A program made the translations under genes and the position numbers. From SZUA-36 sp963727635 (GTDB lineage: Bacteria > Pseudomonadota > Gammaproteobacteria > Xanthomonadales > SZUA-36): a DNA stretch of 64,000 nt. The DNA is taken from assembly GCA_963727635.1 (NCBI GenBank), contig CAVSHP010000015.1:868001-932000 (forward strand). Direction: 5' to 3'. Under the pieces are notes generated by a model that saw only the letters and a program-made list of their open reading frames with translations, was not told where the DNA came from and made no database searches. Of the stretch, positions 53,677-64,000 are shown piece after piece; within the stretch, counting starts at the first letter, position 1; each line of letters begins with the position of its first letter.

Positions 53677-55599
53677 ATGGGTAAGATCATAGGAATCGAC
53701 CTGGGCACGACCAATAGCTGCGTCGCGGTTATGGAAGGTGGTGAACCACGGGTCATCGAAAATGCCGAGGGCGACCGCACAACACCCTCGATTGTCGCAT
53801 TCACAAAAGATGGTGAAGTACTGGTAGGTCAGTCGGCCAAACGCCAGGCGGTTACCAATCCGACCAATACGCTGTTCGCCATCAAGCGTCTCATCGGCCG
53901 CAAGTTTGATGAAGACGTGGTGCAGAAAGACATCGATCTTGTTCCTTACAAGATCATCAAGGCCGATAACGGTGACGCGTGGGTGGAAGCCGGCGGCAAA
54001 AAGATGGCCGCACCGGAAATATCAGCCCGCGTATTGATGAAGATGAAGAAAACCGCTGAAGACTATCTTGGTGAAGAAGTGACCGAAGCCGTCATCACGG
54101 TTCCGGCCTATTTCAACAACCACCAGCGCCAGGCGACTGAAGACGCAGGCAAGATTGCCGGTCTGAAGGTGCGCCGGGTGATTTCCGAGCCGACCGCGGC
54201 CGCGCTGGCCTTCGGTGTGGACAAGAAAGGCGGTGAACGCAAGGTCGCCGTTTATGACCTGGGTGGCGGTACATTCGACGTATCCATCATCGAAATTGCA
54301 GATGTCGACGGCGAACACCAGATCGAAGTGCTGTCCACCTCCGGTGACACCTTCCTCGGTGGTGAAGATTTCGACAAGCGTGTCATCGACTACCTGGTGT
54401 CCGAGTTCAAGAAGGACCAGGGTGTCAACCTGCGCAACGATCCGCTGGCGCTGCAGCGTCTGAAAGAAGGTGCAGAGCGCGCCAAGATCGAGTTGTCAAC
54501 GACTGAGCAGACCGAAATCAATCTGCCGTACATCACGGCCGATGCGAGCGGTCCGAAACACCTGAATATCAAGCTGACCCGCGCCAAGCTCGAATCGCTG
54601 GTTGAAGACCTGGTCAAAAAGACCATTGGTCCGTGCCGCACGGCTTTGGACGATGCCGGTTTGAAGGTCAGCGATATCGCCGACGTCATCCTGGTGGGTG
54701 GTCAAACCCGTATGCCGATGGTGCAGAAGGCCGTAACCGAACTGTTTGGCAAGGAGCCACGCAGGGACGTCAACCCGGATGAAGCCGTTGCGCTGGGCGC
54801 CGCCGTACAGGGTGGTGTTCTGTCGGGTGAGGTCAAGGACGTATTGCTGCTGGATGTCACGCCGTTGTCGCTGGGTATTGAAACCATGGGCGGCGTGATG
54901 ACCAAGCTGATTGAGAAAAACACCACGATCCCGACCAAGGCTTCGCAGATTTTCTCAACCGCGGAAGATAACCAGCTTGCGGTCACCGTGCACGTGTTGC
55001 AGGGCGAGCGCGAAGTTGCCAGCGCCAATAAGTCACTGGCGCGCTTCGATCTCGCCGGCATTGCTCCCGCCATGCGCGGAATGCCGCAGATCGAGGTTAC
55101 CTTTGATATTGACGCCAATGCCATCATGCACGTAAGTGCAAAAGACAAGGCGACCGGCAAGGAACAGAAGATCGTCATCAAGGCCGGCTCAGGTCTGTCC
55201 GATACCGAGATCGAGCAGATGGTCAAGGACGCCGAGGCTCACGCCGAGGAAGATCGCAAGTTCCACGAAACGGTGACTGCGCGTAACCAGGCAGACGCCA
55301 TGGTTCACTCCACCCGTTCAACCCTGAAGGAAATGGGTGACAAGATCAATGAAGGTGACCGCAAGAAGATCGAGGATGCGATCGAAGGTGTCGAGGCAGC
55401 CATGAAGCTGGATGACAAGGAAGCCATCGAAGCTGCCACGGGCAAACTGACCGAAGCCGCCCAGGTCATTTATCAGCAGGCTGCCGCTGCAGCCGAAGCT
55501 GCCGGCGCCCAGGATAGCGGCCCGTCAGCCGAAGCCGGTGGAGATGATGTCGTCGACGCCGAGTTCGAAGAAGTCGATGAAAACAAGGGCAAGCCGTAA
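53677..55599 (+). CDS. dnaK: Chaperone DnaK (Hsp70)
   Basis: A 640-residue Hsp70. MGKIIGIDLGTTNSCVAVMEG at the start, phosphate motifs VYDLGGGTFDVSI and ILVGGQTRMP, linker DVLLLDVTPLSLGIET, then the substrate-binding domain and helical lid. The C-terminus ends DDVVDAEFEEVDENKGKP, close to the E. coli EEVKD type. TTTTTGGAG precedes the ATG. A strong terminator follows, and dnaJ, normally next, is absent. Confidence 0.98.
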   Translation: MGKIIGIDLGTTNSCVAVMEGGEPRVIENAEGDRTTPSIVAFTKDGEVLVGQSAKRQAVTNPTNTLFAIKRLIGRKFDEDVVQKDIDLVPYKIIKADNGDAWVEAGGKKMAAPEISARVLMKMKKTAEDYLGEEVTEAVITVPAYFNNHQRQATEDAGKIAGLKVRRVISEPTAAALAFGVDKKGGERKVAVYDLGGGTFDVSIIEIADVDGEHQIEVLSTSGDTFLGGEDFDKRVIDYLVSEFKKDQGVNLRNDPLALQRLKEGAERAKIELSTTEQTEINLPYITADASGPKHLNIKLTRAKLESLVEDLVKKTIGPCRTALDDAGLKVSDIADVILVGGQTRMPMVQKAVTELFGKEPRRDVNPDEAVALGAAVQGGVLSGEVKDVLLLDVTPLSLGIETMGGVMTKLIEKNTTIPTKASQIFSTAEDNQLAVTVHVLQGEREVASANKSLARFDLAGIAPAMRGMPQIEVTFDIDANAIMHVSAKDKATGKEQKIVIKAGSGLSDTEIEQMVKDAEAHAEEDRKFHETVTARNQADAMVHSTRSTLKEMGDKINEGDRKKIEDAIEGVEAAMKLDDKEAIEAATGKLTEAAQVIYQQAAAAAEAAGAQDSGPSAEAGGDDVVDAEFEEVDENKGKP

Positions 55600-55628
55600 G
55601 CGATTATCGCGTCCTGAAGTGTAAAAAA

Positions 55629-55653
55629 CCCCGGCCCAGGCCGGGGTTTTTTT
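55629..55653 (+). terminator. Terminator after dnaK
   Basis: CCCCGGCC-CA-GGCCGGGG followed by seven T, 29 bases after the dnaK stop. Confidence 0.95.
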
Positions 55654-55771
55654 ATACACGGCTCAAAAGCATTGGCACAGAAGAGCACACGGGCGCGCGG
55701 CGCGGTCGAGAATTATCTCGAGATCCGATTTTGCCATTGCCAGGTGCCTTTTTTGCAGCGCAAGTCCCGCT

Positions 55772-58390
55772 TCATTTCTTCAGGATTTTAGTGAACCCGC
55801 CAGAGATAAGCCGCGATGTGTCAAGCAATGCACGCGGCAGGCCCAATAGCCCCCCTTGGCAGGCGATATAACGCGGACGCCATTGGGGATGGAATTTTTC
55901 CTTGTAATGACGCAGGCCCTCGAAGTGGTAAAAAGCCTCACCATGGCTGTAAATCTGGTGGCCCAGCTTATGCCATAAAGGTGCCAGTTCGTGCTGCTCC
56001 ATCCCCGAAAGCGGTGCCATACCGAGGCTGAACCAGGTGTAGCCGTTGGCCTTGGCCCACAGCATAAGTTCCGTGAACAGGTAATCCATAACGCCATTCG
56101 GGGCGTGCTGGTTGTAGCGCATCAGGTCGATCGACAGCTCAGCGGCAGCCGGCGCTGGCCACAGGTTGGCAAAAGCAACGATGTCAGCGCCAAGCCGGAC
56201 GACCGCACAATCGAACCTGCAAATATATTGCTCGGAGAATGAGCCCAGCGAAAACCCCTTCTCCGATGTCGACCTGTCTGACAGCCAGCTTTCCGAGACC
56301 GCACGCAATTCCGGCACGATGGCCGTGACCTGCGCAGCCGGTATGATCTCGAAGGATGCGCCCTGCTTACGGGCTTTGTTCAGGGCCTGTCGGAATTCAG
56401 CGTATTTGCTGCCTTGCAGCGAAAACATTTCCAAAGGTACCCGGGCGTCTTCCCCGAGTTTCGCGAGGGTCAATCCCATGTCCACGTACATGGATAGGGA
56501 TTCGTCCGATACTGCGTAGAACACCGGGTGCACATCATGACGATCCGCCAGTTCACGGAATGACCAGGCCAGATCTTCCTGGGCCGATACCGGCCCTACC
56601 GGGTCACCCAGGGCAACCCAGCTGTGGCCGCTTTTTTGGTACATGATGAAGGCCAGGCGGTCGGGTGACCAGAGGAATTTCTTGTCTGCCATCAGGGCCG
56701 CGTTGGCCGTGGTTTGATTGGCCTGTTGGACGATGGCCTGAACCTGCTCAAGGTCCGAACGGCCAACTTCAGGTATAGGTTCATGGTGGCCGGTGCGTAG
56801 CAATTTCCACAGTGCAAAAATCATCGCGGCTACGCCTGTGACCAGGCTGGCACGCAGCATCCGCGGAGCATCCGAGTGTAGTGCGAATTGCCACCACAGT
56901 TCATTGGTGTAGACCACGTGACGAAAACTGATCAGGCCCACCCAGAAAACGATACACAAAACCACAAGGATCGATGCTACCCAGCCCGGCGTAAACGCCT
57001 GGTCGGCAACCGAGCCGCGACGATAGAATTCATCGCGGGAAAACCAGAGAAAGCCAAGGATAGCCAGGAGCGTCAGCGCCTCTTCAAAATCGAGGCCTTT
57101 CAACAGGGAAGCTGCTATGCCAATTCCCAGTAAAACCATCGCAGCCAGATAAGCACCCTGTAAACGATGAAACAAGCCCCTCGCCAGCACAAGTAATCCA
57201 ACGCCCACGATACTTCCCGCGAGATGGGAAATCTCGAGGACCGGCAACGGGATGCCCTTTGCAATAAAATTCAGGCGACTTTCGACGGCCGGTGTTGAGC
57301 CGGAAATCAACAGCACGACACCGGCGAGGAATACCGTCAGCCCGATTAGCTGCGGCGCTACTGCCGACAACCATTCCCCGGCTTTGCGGCTGGATGACCC
57401 CAGCATTTTCCGGTGTTGCTTTACTTCATGACCGACCAACCACAAGAGTGCAAGAAATAGCGGTGCTACGTAATAAATCAGCCGGTAAACGATCACCGTC
57501 CCCAGCAGAATAGTGCGATCTACGCCGGGCAAGGCAATCAATAAAACGGCCTCGAAAACACCGATGCCGCCTGGAACACTGCTCAACAGACCCGCGGCAA
57601 TGGCGATCAGGAATATTCCGATAAAAGTAAAGAAACCGATATGCAAGGTGGGCGCGAGCAGCACATAGAGACAGGCCGCCGCAAACATGAGGTCAGCCAG
57701 GGAAAGTCCGATCTGCTTCAAGCCGATGGCTGGTGACGGCAGCGAAAGCGTCCATCTGCCGAAGGCGATGGGGGCATGGGCAAAAGTAGCCGCGACGATA
57801 TAGCTTACCGGCAATGCGATCAGTATCACGCCGGCAGCATTCAGTGCCAGGGGTGAAAGTTTCAAGACCTCGGTCCCGGCGCTTGGCATGAGCAGCATCG
57901 CAATGCCGAGCAGCAGCGAGACACCCAGGGCAAAGGTGACCGAGATGAATAGGATGATCTTGGCAATCTCGAATCCGGACAGGCCGAGCAGGGAATACAT
58001 ACGATAGCGGATTGAGCCACCGGATAAGGCCGCAACGCCCACGTTATTGCCGATCGCGAATGCCATGAACGCAGTCTGCGCTGTTTGTCGATAAGTCAGC
58101 TTGCGGCCGATATACTGCATGCCGACAGCATCATAGCCAGTCAGGACCAGGTAACTGCAGGCAGCAAAGACCACCGCCAAAATCAGCCTGGAAAGTGGCA
58201 TTGAGCGTATGTGTCCAAGGATGGCTTCGGGTGGCAGGTCCTTAAGTTCATGGTGCAGGAACCACAGAGCGACGCACAGCATGACGACACTGACGCCTGC
58301 GCTCAGCCAGTTGCGGGTATGCGTGCCTGTATGGCCGGTCTGGTTAAGGTTTTCCGGTGAAGCCTGAATTGAATGGACTGGCTTTGTCAT
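55772..58390 (-). CDS. mprF: MprF: bifunctional lysylphosphatidylglycerol flippase/synthetase
   Basis: An 872-residue membrane protein. About 14 helices form an N-terminal LPG flippase (SLLGLSGFEIAKIILF, SVPGGIGVFEAVLL), followed by the C-terminal DUF2156 GNAT-fold synthetase (FIMYQKSGHSWVALGDPVGP, GFSLGSFSEQYICRFDCAVVRLGAD, GMAPLSGMEQHELAPLWHKLGHQIYSHG). It transfers an amino acid from tRNA to phosphatidylglycerol and flips the product, lowering surface charge and giving resistance to cationic peptides. The amino acid (Lys or Ala) cannot be told from sequence. Monocistronic. Confidence 0.9.
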   Translation of the reverse strand: MTKPVHSIQASPENLNQTGHTGTHTRNWLSAGVSVVMLCVALWFLHHELKDLPPEAILGHIRSMPLSRLILAVVFAACSYLVLTGYDAVGMQYIGRKLTYRQTAQTAFMAFAIGNNVGVAALSGGSIRYRMYSLLGLSGFEIAKIILFISVTFALGVSLLLGIAMLLMPSAGTEVLKLSPLALNAAGVILIALPVSYIVAATFAHAPIAFGRWTLSLPSPAIGLKQIGLSLADLMFAAACLYVLLAPTLHIGFFTFIGIFLIAIAAGLLSSVPGGIGVFEAVLLIALPGVDRTILLGTVIVYRLIYYVAPLFLALLWLVGHEVKQHRKMLGSSSRKAGEWLSAVAPQLIGLTVFLAGVVLLISGSTPAVESRLNFIAKGIPLPVLEISHLAGSIVGVGLLVLARGLFHRLQGAYLAAMVLLGIGIAASLLKGLDFEEALTLLAILGFLWFSRDEFYRRGSVADQAFTPGWVASILVVLCIVFWVGLISFRHVVYTNELWWQFALHSDAPRMLRASLVTGVAAMIFALWKLLRTGHHEPIPEVGRSDLEQVQAIVQQANQTTANAALMADKKFLWSPDRLAFIMYQKSGHSWVALGDPVGPVSAQEDLAWSFRELADRHDVHPVFYAVSDESLSMYVDMGLTLAKLGEDARVPLEMFSLQGSKYAEFRQALNKARKQGASFEIIPAAQVTAIVPELRAVSESWLSDRSTSEKGFSLGSFSEQYICRFDCAVVRLGADIVAFANLWPAPAAAELSIDLMRYNQHAPNGVMDYLFTELMLWAKANGYTWFSLGMAPLSGMEQHELAPLWHKLGHQIYSHGEAFYHFEGLRHYKEKFHPQWRPRYIACQGGLLGLPRALLDTSRLISGGFTKILKK

Positions 58391-58539
58391 CTGCGTTGAC
58401 CCAGTTTTGAACCGTGCTTCTGTTATTGGCTATGTTAAACGTTTTGCACAGACCATAAGCTGAAAAACCTGCATTGGCCATGAAGGGCATCAACGTTCAT
58501 TTGGATAGAAGGGGCGTCGGCCCTGCACGCGCGTGCTGG

Positions 58540-59158
58540 TTAAGAGGGTTGTGCCACCAGCGCATCGAGCACATCATCGAGTGTTTTTCTGAGCATGCGC
58601 GAGTCAGGCGCCGGCCCCCTGGGTCCGCGCAGCTTGAGGCCTTCAATCAGGCACAGCAGCACCAGTGCGCGCGCGGGCGCGACGGCCTCCGGCAGGCCGT
58701 AGCCGCCTTCTTCCCTGCTTCGGCGCAGCCAGTCGCCAAGTTCAGTACAGACCGTATCGTCGTAGCGACCAAGCGCCTCGGCAATCTGCGGGTCGCGTGT
58801 CGCCTGGGCGGAGATTTCCAGGTACAGGGCCATGTTCATCGAGTTATCTTCATCGGGTTCCCGTTCATCAAGATAGTCGACGATCCGCTTTGACAGGTTG
58901 TCCGACGAATGCAGCTTGCGGATGCGTCGGCGCGCGACTTTGAGCTGCTGCTCGATGATGGCGAGGATGATGGCGTTCTTGTTTTCGAAATAGCGGTAGA
59001 TCAAGCCCGGGCTCATGCCGGCCGTTTCGGCGATAGTCGCCATGCTGGCAGCGTAGAAACCCACTGTCGACAAAACAGGATTGGGCGGCGGCCAGGATGC
59101 GTTCCTTTTGCACCCGGGTTCGTTGCTCCGCCTTGCTTTCCTTTCTCGCGTTACTCAT
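58540..59158 (-). CDS. TetR-family repressor of the RND operon (one frameshift)
   Basis: About 205 residues. The N-terminus is MSNARKESKAEQRTRVQKERILAAAQSCFVDSGF; one extra G in GGG near 59065 then shifts into YAASMATIAETAGMSPGLIYRYFENKNAI, the TetR helix-turn-helix. The C-terminal part is a ligand-binding helical domain. It overlaps the RND permease stop by four bases (ATGA). Being last in the efflux operon, it probably represses it, with operator TGAACGTTCA upstream of the operon. Confidence 0.85.
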
Positions 59159-62100
59159 GCCTGGTCGGCTTCAATATCGGCTTTGGCAGTGGTGTTTCGA
59201 ACGTCTTTCCTCAGCTCGCGTCCATGCCGTCCGAACAGCTTTTGCACGACCACGAAAAACAGCGGGATGAAAAATACGCCGAGAAAGGCGCCGACGATCA
59301 TGCCGCCGAGTACGCCGGTGCCAATTGCGCGCTGCGCGCCCGAACCTGCGCCGCTGGCGAGCGCCAGCGGCAGTACACCCATGCCAAATGCGAGCGAGGT
59401 CATGATGATCGGCCGCAGGCGGTCGCGCACGGCCTGCATGGTAGCCTCGATCAATTCCATTCCCTGTTCGATATTATCCTTGGCGAAGGATATGATCAGG
59501 ATCGCGTTTTTACTGGTCAGTCCGATCGTGGTCAGCATCGCGACCTCGAAATAGATATCGCGCTCCAGCCCGCGCAGTGTCGCGGCAAGCGCGATGCCGA
59601 GGATGCCGAGCGGCGCCACCATCAGCACCGAGGTCGGTATTGACCAACTCTCATACAGTGCCGCCAGGCACAGGAATACGACCAGTATCGACAGCGTGTA
59701 GAGCAACGGCGTCTGCGCGCCGGCCTGCCGTTCCTGGTAGGAGAGCCCGGTCCATTCAATTCCGAATCCCGGTGGCAGGTCCGACACGATCCTTTCGATT
59801 TCGGCCATCGCGTCGCCCGAACTCACACCGGGCCGCGCCTCTCCGTTGAATTCCAGCGCCGGCACGCCGTTGTAGCGCTCCAGGCGGGGCGAACCGTAAT
59901 CCCAGTGCCAGCACGCAAACGCCGAGAACGGCACCATCTCACCGCTCGTGTTGCGCACCGACCACAGCCTGAAATCTTCGGGCACCATGCGGAACGGTGC
60001 ATCAGCCTGCATGTAAACGCGTTTGACGCGCCCGCGGTCGATAAAATCATCGATATACTGGCCGCCCCAGGCGGCCTGCAGGGTCGAATTGATCGCTGCC
60101 ACCGACAGTCCCAGCGCGCTGGCCTTTTCGAAATCGACGTCCAGCCGAAATTGTGGCGCATCGGCCTGGCCGTTGTGCCGGACATTGACCAGCAGAGGGG
60201 CTTTTCGCGGCGTCCATCAGCAATTGGCCACTCGCGGCCATCAGCGCGTCGTGGCCAAGGCCGGCCTTGTCCTCGAGGTAAAAGGTAAATCCGGCCGAAC
60301 GTCCGAGTTCCTGGATCGCCGGTGGCGCAAACGCGAATACCAGGGCGTCCTTGATCTGGCTGAACGCGCCGAACGCGCGGGCGGCAATCGCCTGGGCACT
60401 CCTGATCGGGGCGTTTCCTCTCATCCCAGTCCTTGAGCTTGACAAAGGCCATGCCGTTGTTCTGGCCGCTGCCGGCGAAACTGAAACCCTGCACGGCGAA
60501 CATGGAATCGACATTGTCTGACTCATCGTTGAGAAAATAGTCTTCCACCTTGTACAGCGATTCCATGGTCCGCTCCTGCGTCGCGCCAACCGGCGCGGTC
60601 ACGATCGCGAACAGCGTGCCCTGGTCTTCCTGGGGAAGAAACGAAGTGGGACGGTTGAAAAACAGTATGGCCATCAGCCCAACCAGCAAGAAAAACACCG
60701 CCATGAAACGTCCGCTGCGCGCAAGCATCCGCGCACACCCCTGCGGTAGCTCTTGCGCACTGCGATCGAAGGTACGGTTGAACCAGCCGAGGAAACCCGT
60801 GCTCGTGGTAATGCTCGCCCTTGTGCAGCGGTTTGAGCATGGTTGCGCAAAGGGCCGGGGTCAGGACGATGGCCACCAGCACCGACAGCGCCATCGCCGA
60901 GACGATGGTGGCGGAGAACTGCCGGTAGATCACACCGGTCGCTCCGCCAAGAAAGGCCATCGGCACGAATACCGCCGCCAGCACCAGGCCGACGGCGACC
61001 AGTGCACCGGTGATCTGGCGCATCGATTTCCGCGTCGCTTCGACCGGCGACAGACCTTGCTCTGTCATCAGGCGTTCGACATTTTCGACCACGACGATCG
61101 CGTCATCGACCAGCAATCCGATGGCCAGCACCATCGCGAACATCGTCAGCATGTTGACCGAGAAACCCAGCACGGCGAGCATCCCGAAGGTACCCAGCAG
61201 CACCACGGGGACCGCGATGGTCGGAATCAGCGTGGCGCGGAAATTCTGCAGGAACAGATACATCACCAGGAACACCAGGACGATCGCTTCCAGCAGGATT
61301 TCGATGACATTCTTGACCGCCACCCGCACGAAAGGCGTGGTTTCGAAAGGAATGACCGTGCGCAGACCCGGCGGGAAGAACGGCTTGAGTTCCTCGAGCC
61401 GTTCTTCAACGGCCTGGCGGTTTCCAGGGCGTTGGCGCCGGTGGCCAGCATCACCGCGATGCCGGTCGCCGGTTGCCGGTTGTAGCGTGAAATCGCTCCG
61501 TAACTTTCCGCGCCCAGTTCCACCCGTGCGACGTCACCGAGCCTCAGCAGCGATCCGTCCGGGTTGCTGCGCAGGATGATGTCGCGGAACTGTTCCGGGG
61601 TCTGCAGCCGGCTCTGCGCGGTGATCGTCGCATTGAGTTGCTGTCCTTCCACCGCGGGTGTTCCACCGAGTTCACCGACCGCGACCTGCCGGTTCTGCGC
61701 CTGCACCGAGGCGATGATGTCGGCTGGCGTGAGCTCGGTAGGCATCGAGCTTGTTCGGGTCCAGCCAGATGCGCATCGAGTACTGCGATCCGAAAACCTG
61801 CAGGCTGCCGACGCCCGGAACGCGGCTCAGCGGATCGACGATATTGGCCGAAACATAATCGGCGATGTCGCTGCGGGTCATGCTGTTGTCGTCGGAAACG
61901 AAACCGACGACCATGCAGGAAGCCACTGCGCGCCTTGCCCACGTTGACACCCTGGCGCTGCACTTCCTGCGGCAGCAGCGGCATGGAAAGTTGCAACTTG
62001 TTCTGCACCTGCACCTGCGCGATATCCGGGATCGACGCCGTTTTCAAAGGTCAGCGACAGCGAGGCGCCGCCATTGGCCGGAACTGGTGGAGGCCATGTA

Positions 62101-62328
62101 CATCAGGCCATCCAGCCCCTTCATGTTCTGCTCGATGACCTGGGTCACCGAGTCTTCCACCACCTTGGCGGATGCGCCGGGGTAGAAGGCATTGATGGTC
62201 ACGGTCGGCGGCGCGATGTCCGGGTACATCGAGACCGGCAACTGGGTGATCGACAGGCCGCCGGCGAGCATGATGATGATCGCGATAACCCAGGCGAATA
62301 TCGGCCGGCCGATGAAGAATTGTGCCAT
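59155..62328 (-). CDS. RND multidrug efflux permease, AcrB/MexB type (multiple frameshifts)
   Basis: Inner-membrane proton/drug antiporter of about 1050 residues. Start MAQFFIGRPIFAWVIAIIIMLAGGLSI. Segments in different frames line up in order: QVQNKLQLSMPLLPQEVQRQG, MTRSDIADYVSANIVDPLSRVPGVG, the proton-relay helix GLLVDDAIVVVENVERLM, FFNRPTSFLPQEDQG, and C-terminal GGMIVGAFLGVFFIPLFFVVVQKLFG. Some nine indels are needed, most of them single extra bases; one (about 61427) is a missing base. It lies 11 bases after the fusion-protein gene. Confidence 0.88.
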
Positions 62329-62339
62329 GGTGGCCGTTC

Positions 62340-63531
62340 CTACTTCTGCTGCGAACCGGTTGTTGCGGGCTCAGCAGCGGAATTCGTACCCGGAGAAGCG
62401 CTGTTGCTGTTGCTTCGGTCGCCACCACCGGGACTCCCGGACGGATACGCTGCAGGCCTTCAACGATCACCCGGTCGCCTTCGACCAGTCCGCTGCTCAC
62501 CAGCCACTGGTCGCCTATGGTGCGGCTGACCTGCACCGCCCGCTGTTCGACGGTGTTCTCGCTGTTTACCACCAGGGCGCTGGCGTTGCCCTTGGCATCA
62601 CGGGTAATACCCCTGCTGCGGCACCAGCAATCCGCGCTCGAGCACCGCGTTGCTGACGGTCGCCCGCACATACATACCGGGCATCAGCAGGTTGTCTGGA
62701 TTGGGCACCACCACGCGCAAGGCATAGCTGCCGGTCATCGGGTCGACGGCGACATCGGTAAAAGCCAGTTCGCCCTCGTGGGCGTATCGTGTGCCGTCCT
62801 CCAGCATGATGGTAACCGGGATACCCTCGGTCTTGCGCGCGGCGCCACTGGAAAGCTTGCGGCGCAAATCCAGCAATTCATTGGCCGAACGGGTCAGGTC
62901 GACATAAATGGGGTCGAGTTGCTGCACCGTGGCAAGCGGTGCTGCCTGGTCGGCTGTCACCAGCGCGCCGCGGGTGACTGTCGACTTGCCGATACGGCCG
63001 TCGATGGGTGAGGTGATGCGGGCGTAGTCAAGTTTTACCTCGGTGGACTGCAACCCGTGCCTCGGCGACACCCACGTCCGCCTCGGCCTGCAGCGAGTAC
63101 GCCCTGGCGTTAATCAGATCCTGCTCGCTGATCGCCTTGGATCCGATCAGCTTTTCCGCGCGCTCGGCATTGAATCGCGCGATGTCTGCCGCCGCCTGCG
63201 CGCGGGCCAGCAGGGCTTTGGCACTGTTGTAATCCGCCCGGTAGGTCGCGTCATCGAGCTGGTACAGCGGCTGGCCGGCCGTGACCAGGCTGCCTTCGGT
63301 GAACAGCCGTTCTTTGACGATTCCCGTCACCTGCGGGCGGACCTCGGCGACGACAAAGGCATTGGTGCGGCCGGGCAGTTGACGGGTCAGCGTCACGGGT
63401 TGCGCTTTCAGGGTGACGACGGTCACGTCGGGCATGGAGGCCTGCATGGCCGGCGCCTGCTGTTTTTCACAGGCAGCGAGAAGGATCACCACGAGTGAGC
63501 AGGCGAAAATGCTGCGGAAGTGTACGTTCAT
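62340..63531 (-). CDS. RND efflux periplasmic adaptor lipoprotein, AcrA/MexA type (two frameshifts)
   Basis: About 396 residues. A lipobox (ILLAAC, Cys21) anchors it. Seen: lipoyl/hairpin region (QLPGRTNAFVVAEVRPQVTGIVKERLF), beta-barrel (TITSPIDGRIG-like ARITSPIDGRIGKSTVTRGALV), and C-terminal VSRTIGDQWLVSSGLVEGDRVIVEGLQ. Single extra G residues near 63050 and 62610 split the frame. It joins the RND pump to an outer-membrane channel; no TolC-like gene follows in the window. Confidence 0.88.
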
Positions 63532-63590
63532 ATAAATTTACCCTACCAGGAGTAAGCGTTGACAGTTTAGTGGGCCGTAAAGCGGTAGAG

Positions 63591-63617
63591 TGAACGTTCA
63601 TTCATTTATTGTCAATA
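63591..63617 (-). promoter_or_regulatory. Efflux-operon promoter with TetR operator
   Basis: Minus-strand -35 TTGACA (63617-63612) is followed within the spacer by the palindrome TGAACGTTCA (63591-63600), which sits where the -10 would be. This is a usual arrangement for a TetR repressor. Confidence 0.6.
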
Positions 63618-64000
63618 GGCCTTCAGTCACGTTCCGATCGCTTCAAAACAAAACACGCTGGAACGAACTTGAAACCCGATAGTCCGTTGCCGGCAAAGTT
63701 AAGTGGATACGGATAAGGGGGTGAAACGCGAGTACTGAACGGGGATGATTTGCACCCACCGATGTGACTGCAACTGCCAGCGATTGCCGGGGCTAATAGA
63801 ATCTGTATGAGGTCGGGCTTGGCGGGCAACCGAGACGCTGCGCGTTTGCCACCGTGGGTGCGTATTGCCGGATGTTGAAGTCGCCGGAAGGCGAACATTT
63901 ACAGGGCGCGGCGGGCGCCCTGGCTTGAAATCTTAGCGGGGGTTAAAGCGGCTCTCATCTGTGCGCAATGTTACCAACCCCAGGGTTTGTTCAACTCCCC
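63618..64000. other. Terminal intergenic stretch
   Basis: No gene is supported. A GC-rich palindrome CAGGGCGC/GCGCCCTG lies at about 63902-63922. An open frame on the minus strand (63623-63898) lacks coding character. Confidence 0.5.

Noticed and set aside
63623..63898. A 91-residue open frame at the right end
   Set aside because: No ribosome-binding site or family; composition fits random GC-rich sequence.

Overview
The window reads as chromosome of a gammaproteobacterium, probably a facultatively anaerobic autotroph. The gene neighbourhood smpB / ratA-rnfH / bamE / fur / recN / grpE / dnaK is the classic gammaproteobacterial one, and the tmRNA tag (ANDDNYALAA) is gammaproteobacterial. Metabolism visible here: Na+-translocating NADH:quinone reductase (Nqr), several multiheme c-type cytochromes including an OmcA/MtrC-type decaheme lipoprotein, a complete type II secretion system, and a Calvin-cycle cluster built on form II RuBisCO. 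No phage or plasmid backbone genes were seen.

Layout. 0-4.3 kb: hybrid sensor kinase, then a REP-associated (Y1/HUH) transposase flanked by short tandem repeats. 4.3-12.4 kb: a triheme cytochrome behind an FNR-like promoter, a hexaheme cytochrome, nqrABCDEF-nqrM and a CBS protein. 12.4-14.0 kb: repeat-rich accessory stretch with a MITE-like element and an array of one short motif. 14-18 kb: LysR regulator and gabD-gabT. 18.0-18.7 kb: the tmRNA gene, split in its T-loop by a 283-nt group I intron. 18.8-25.3 kb: a 1381-residue secreted protein, a DUF4239 membrane protein and a broken peptide-ABC-transporter relic. 25.4-36.7 kb: gspCDEFGHIJKLMN. 37.1-39.4 kb: decaheme surface cytochrome. 40-42.4 kb: gspAB. 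42.8-43.6 kb: MORN-repeat protein and a decayed 5' copy of the tmRNA gene. 43.6-48.5 kb: FBPase, PRK, RuBisCO II, phosphoglycolate phosphatase and a LuxR-type regulator. 48.5-55.6 kb: smpB through dnaK with two sigma-32-type promoters. 55.7-63.6 kb: MprF, then an RND efflux operon with its TetR regulator.

The most unusual element is the split tmRNA gene. Removing the 283 nt gives a canonical 361-nt tmRNA with a perfect T-arm and acceptor stem including the G3.U pair. The intron has the conserved core motifs of an Azoarcus-like group I ribozyme and carries no ORF. Nearby are an uninterrupted 21-nt copy of the T-arm (17973-17993) and, 25 kb away, a degenerate copy of the tmRNA 5' end (43480-43573).

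Caution on sequence quality: nqr, gspH-N and the RND operon contain about 30 frameshifts, mostly single extra bases and often in short homopolymer runs. The protein families on either side of each are intact, so I annotate these as one gene with probable sequencing errors rather than as pseudogenes. Other long genes (dnaK, cbbM, the 1381-aa gene, mprF) are clean.
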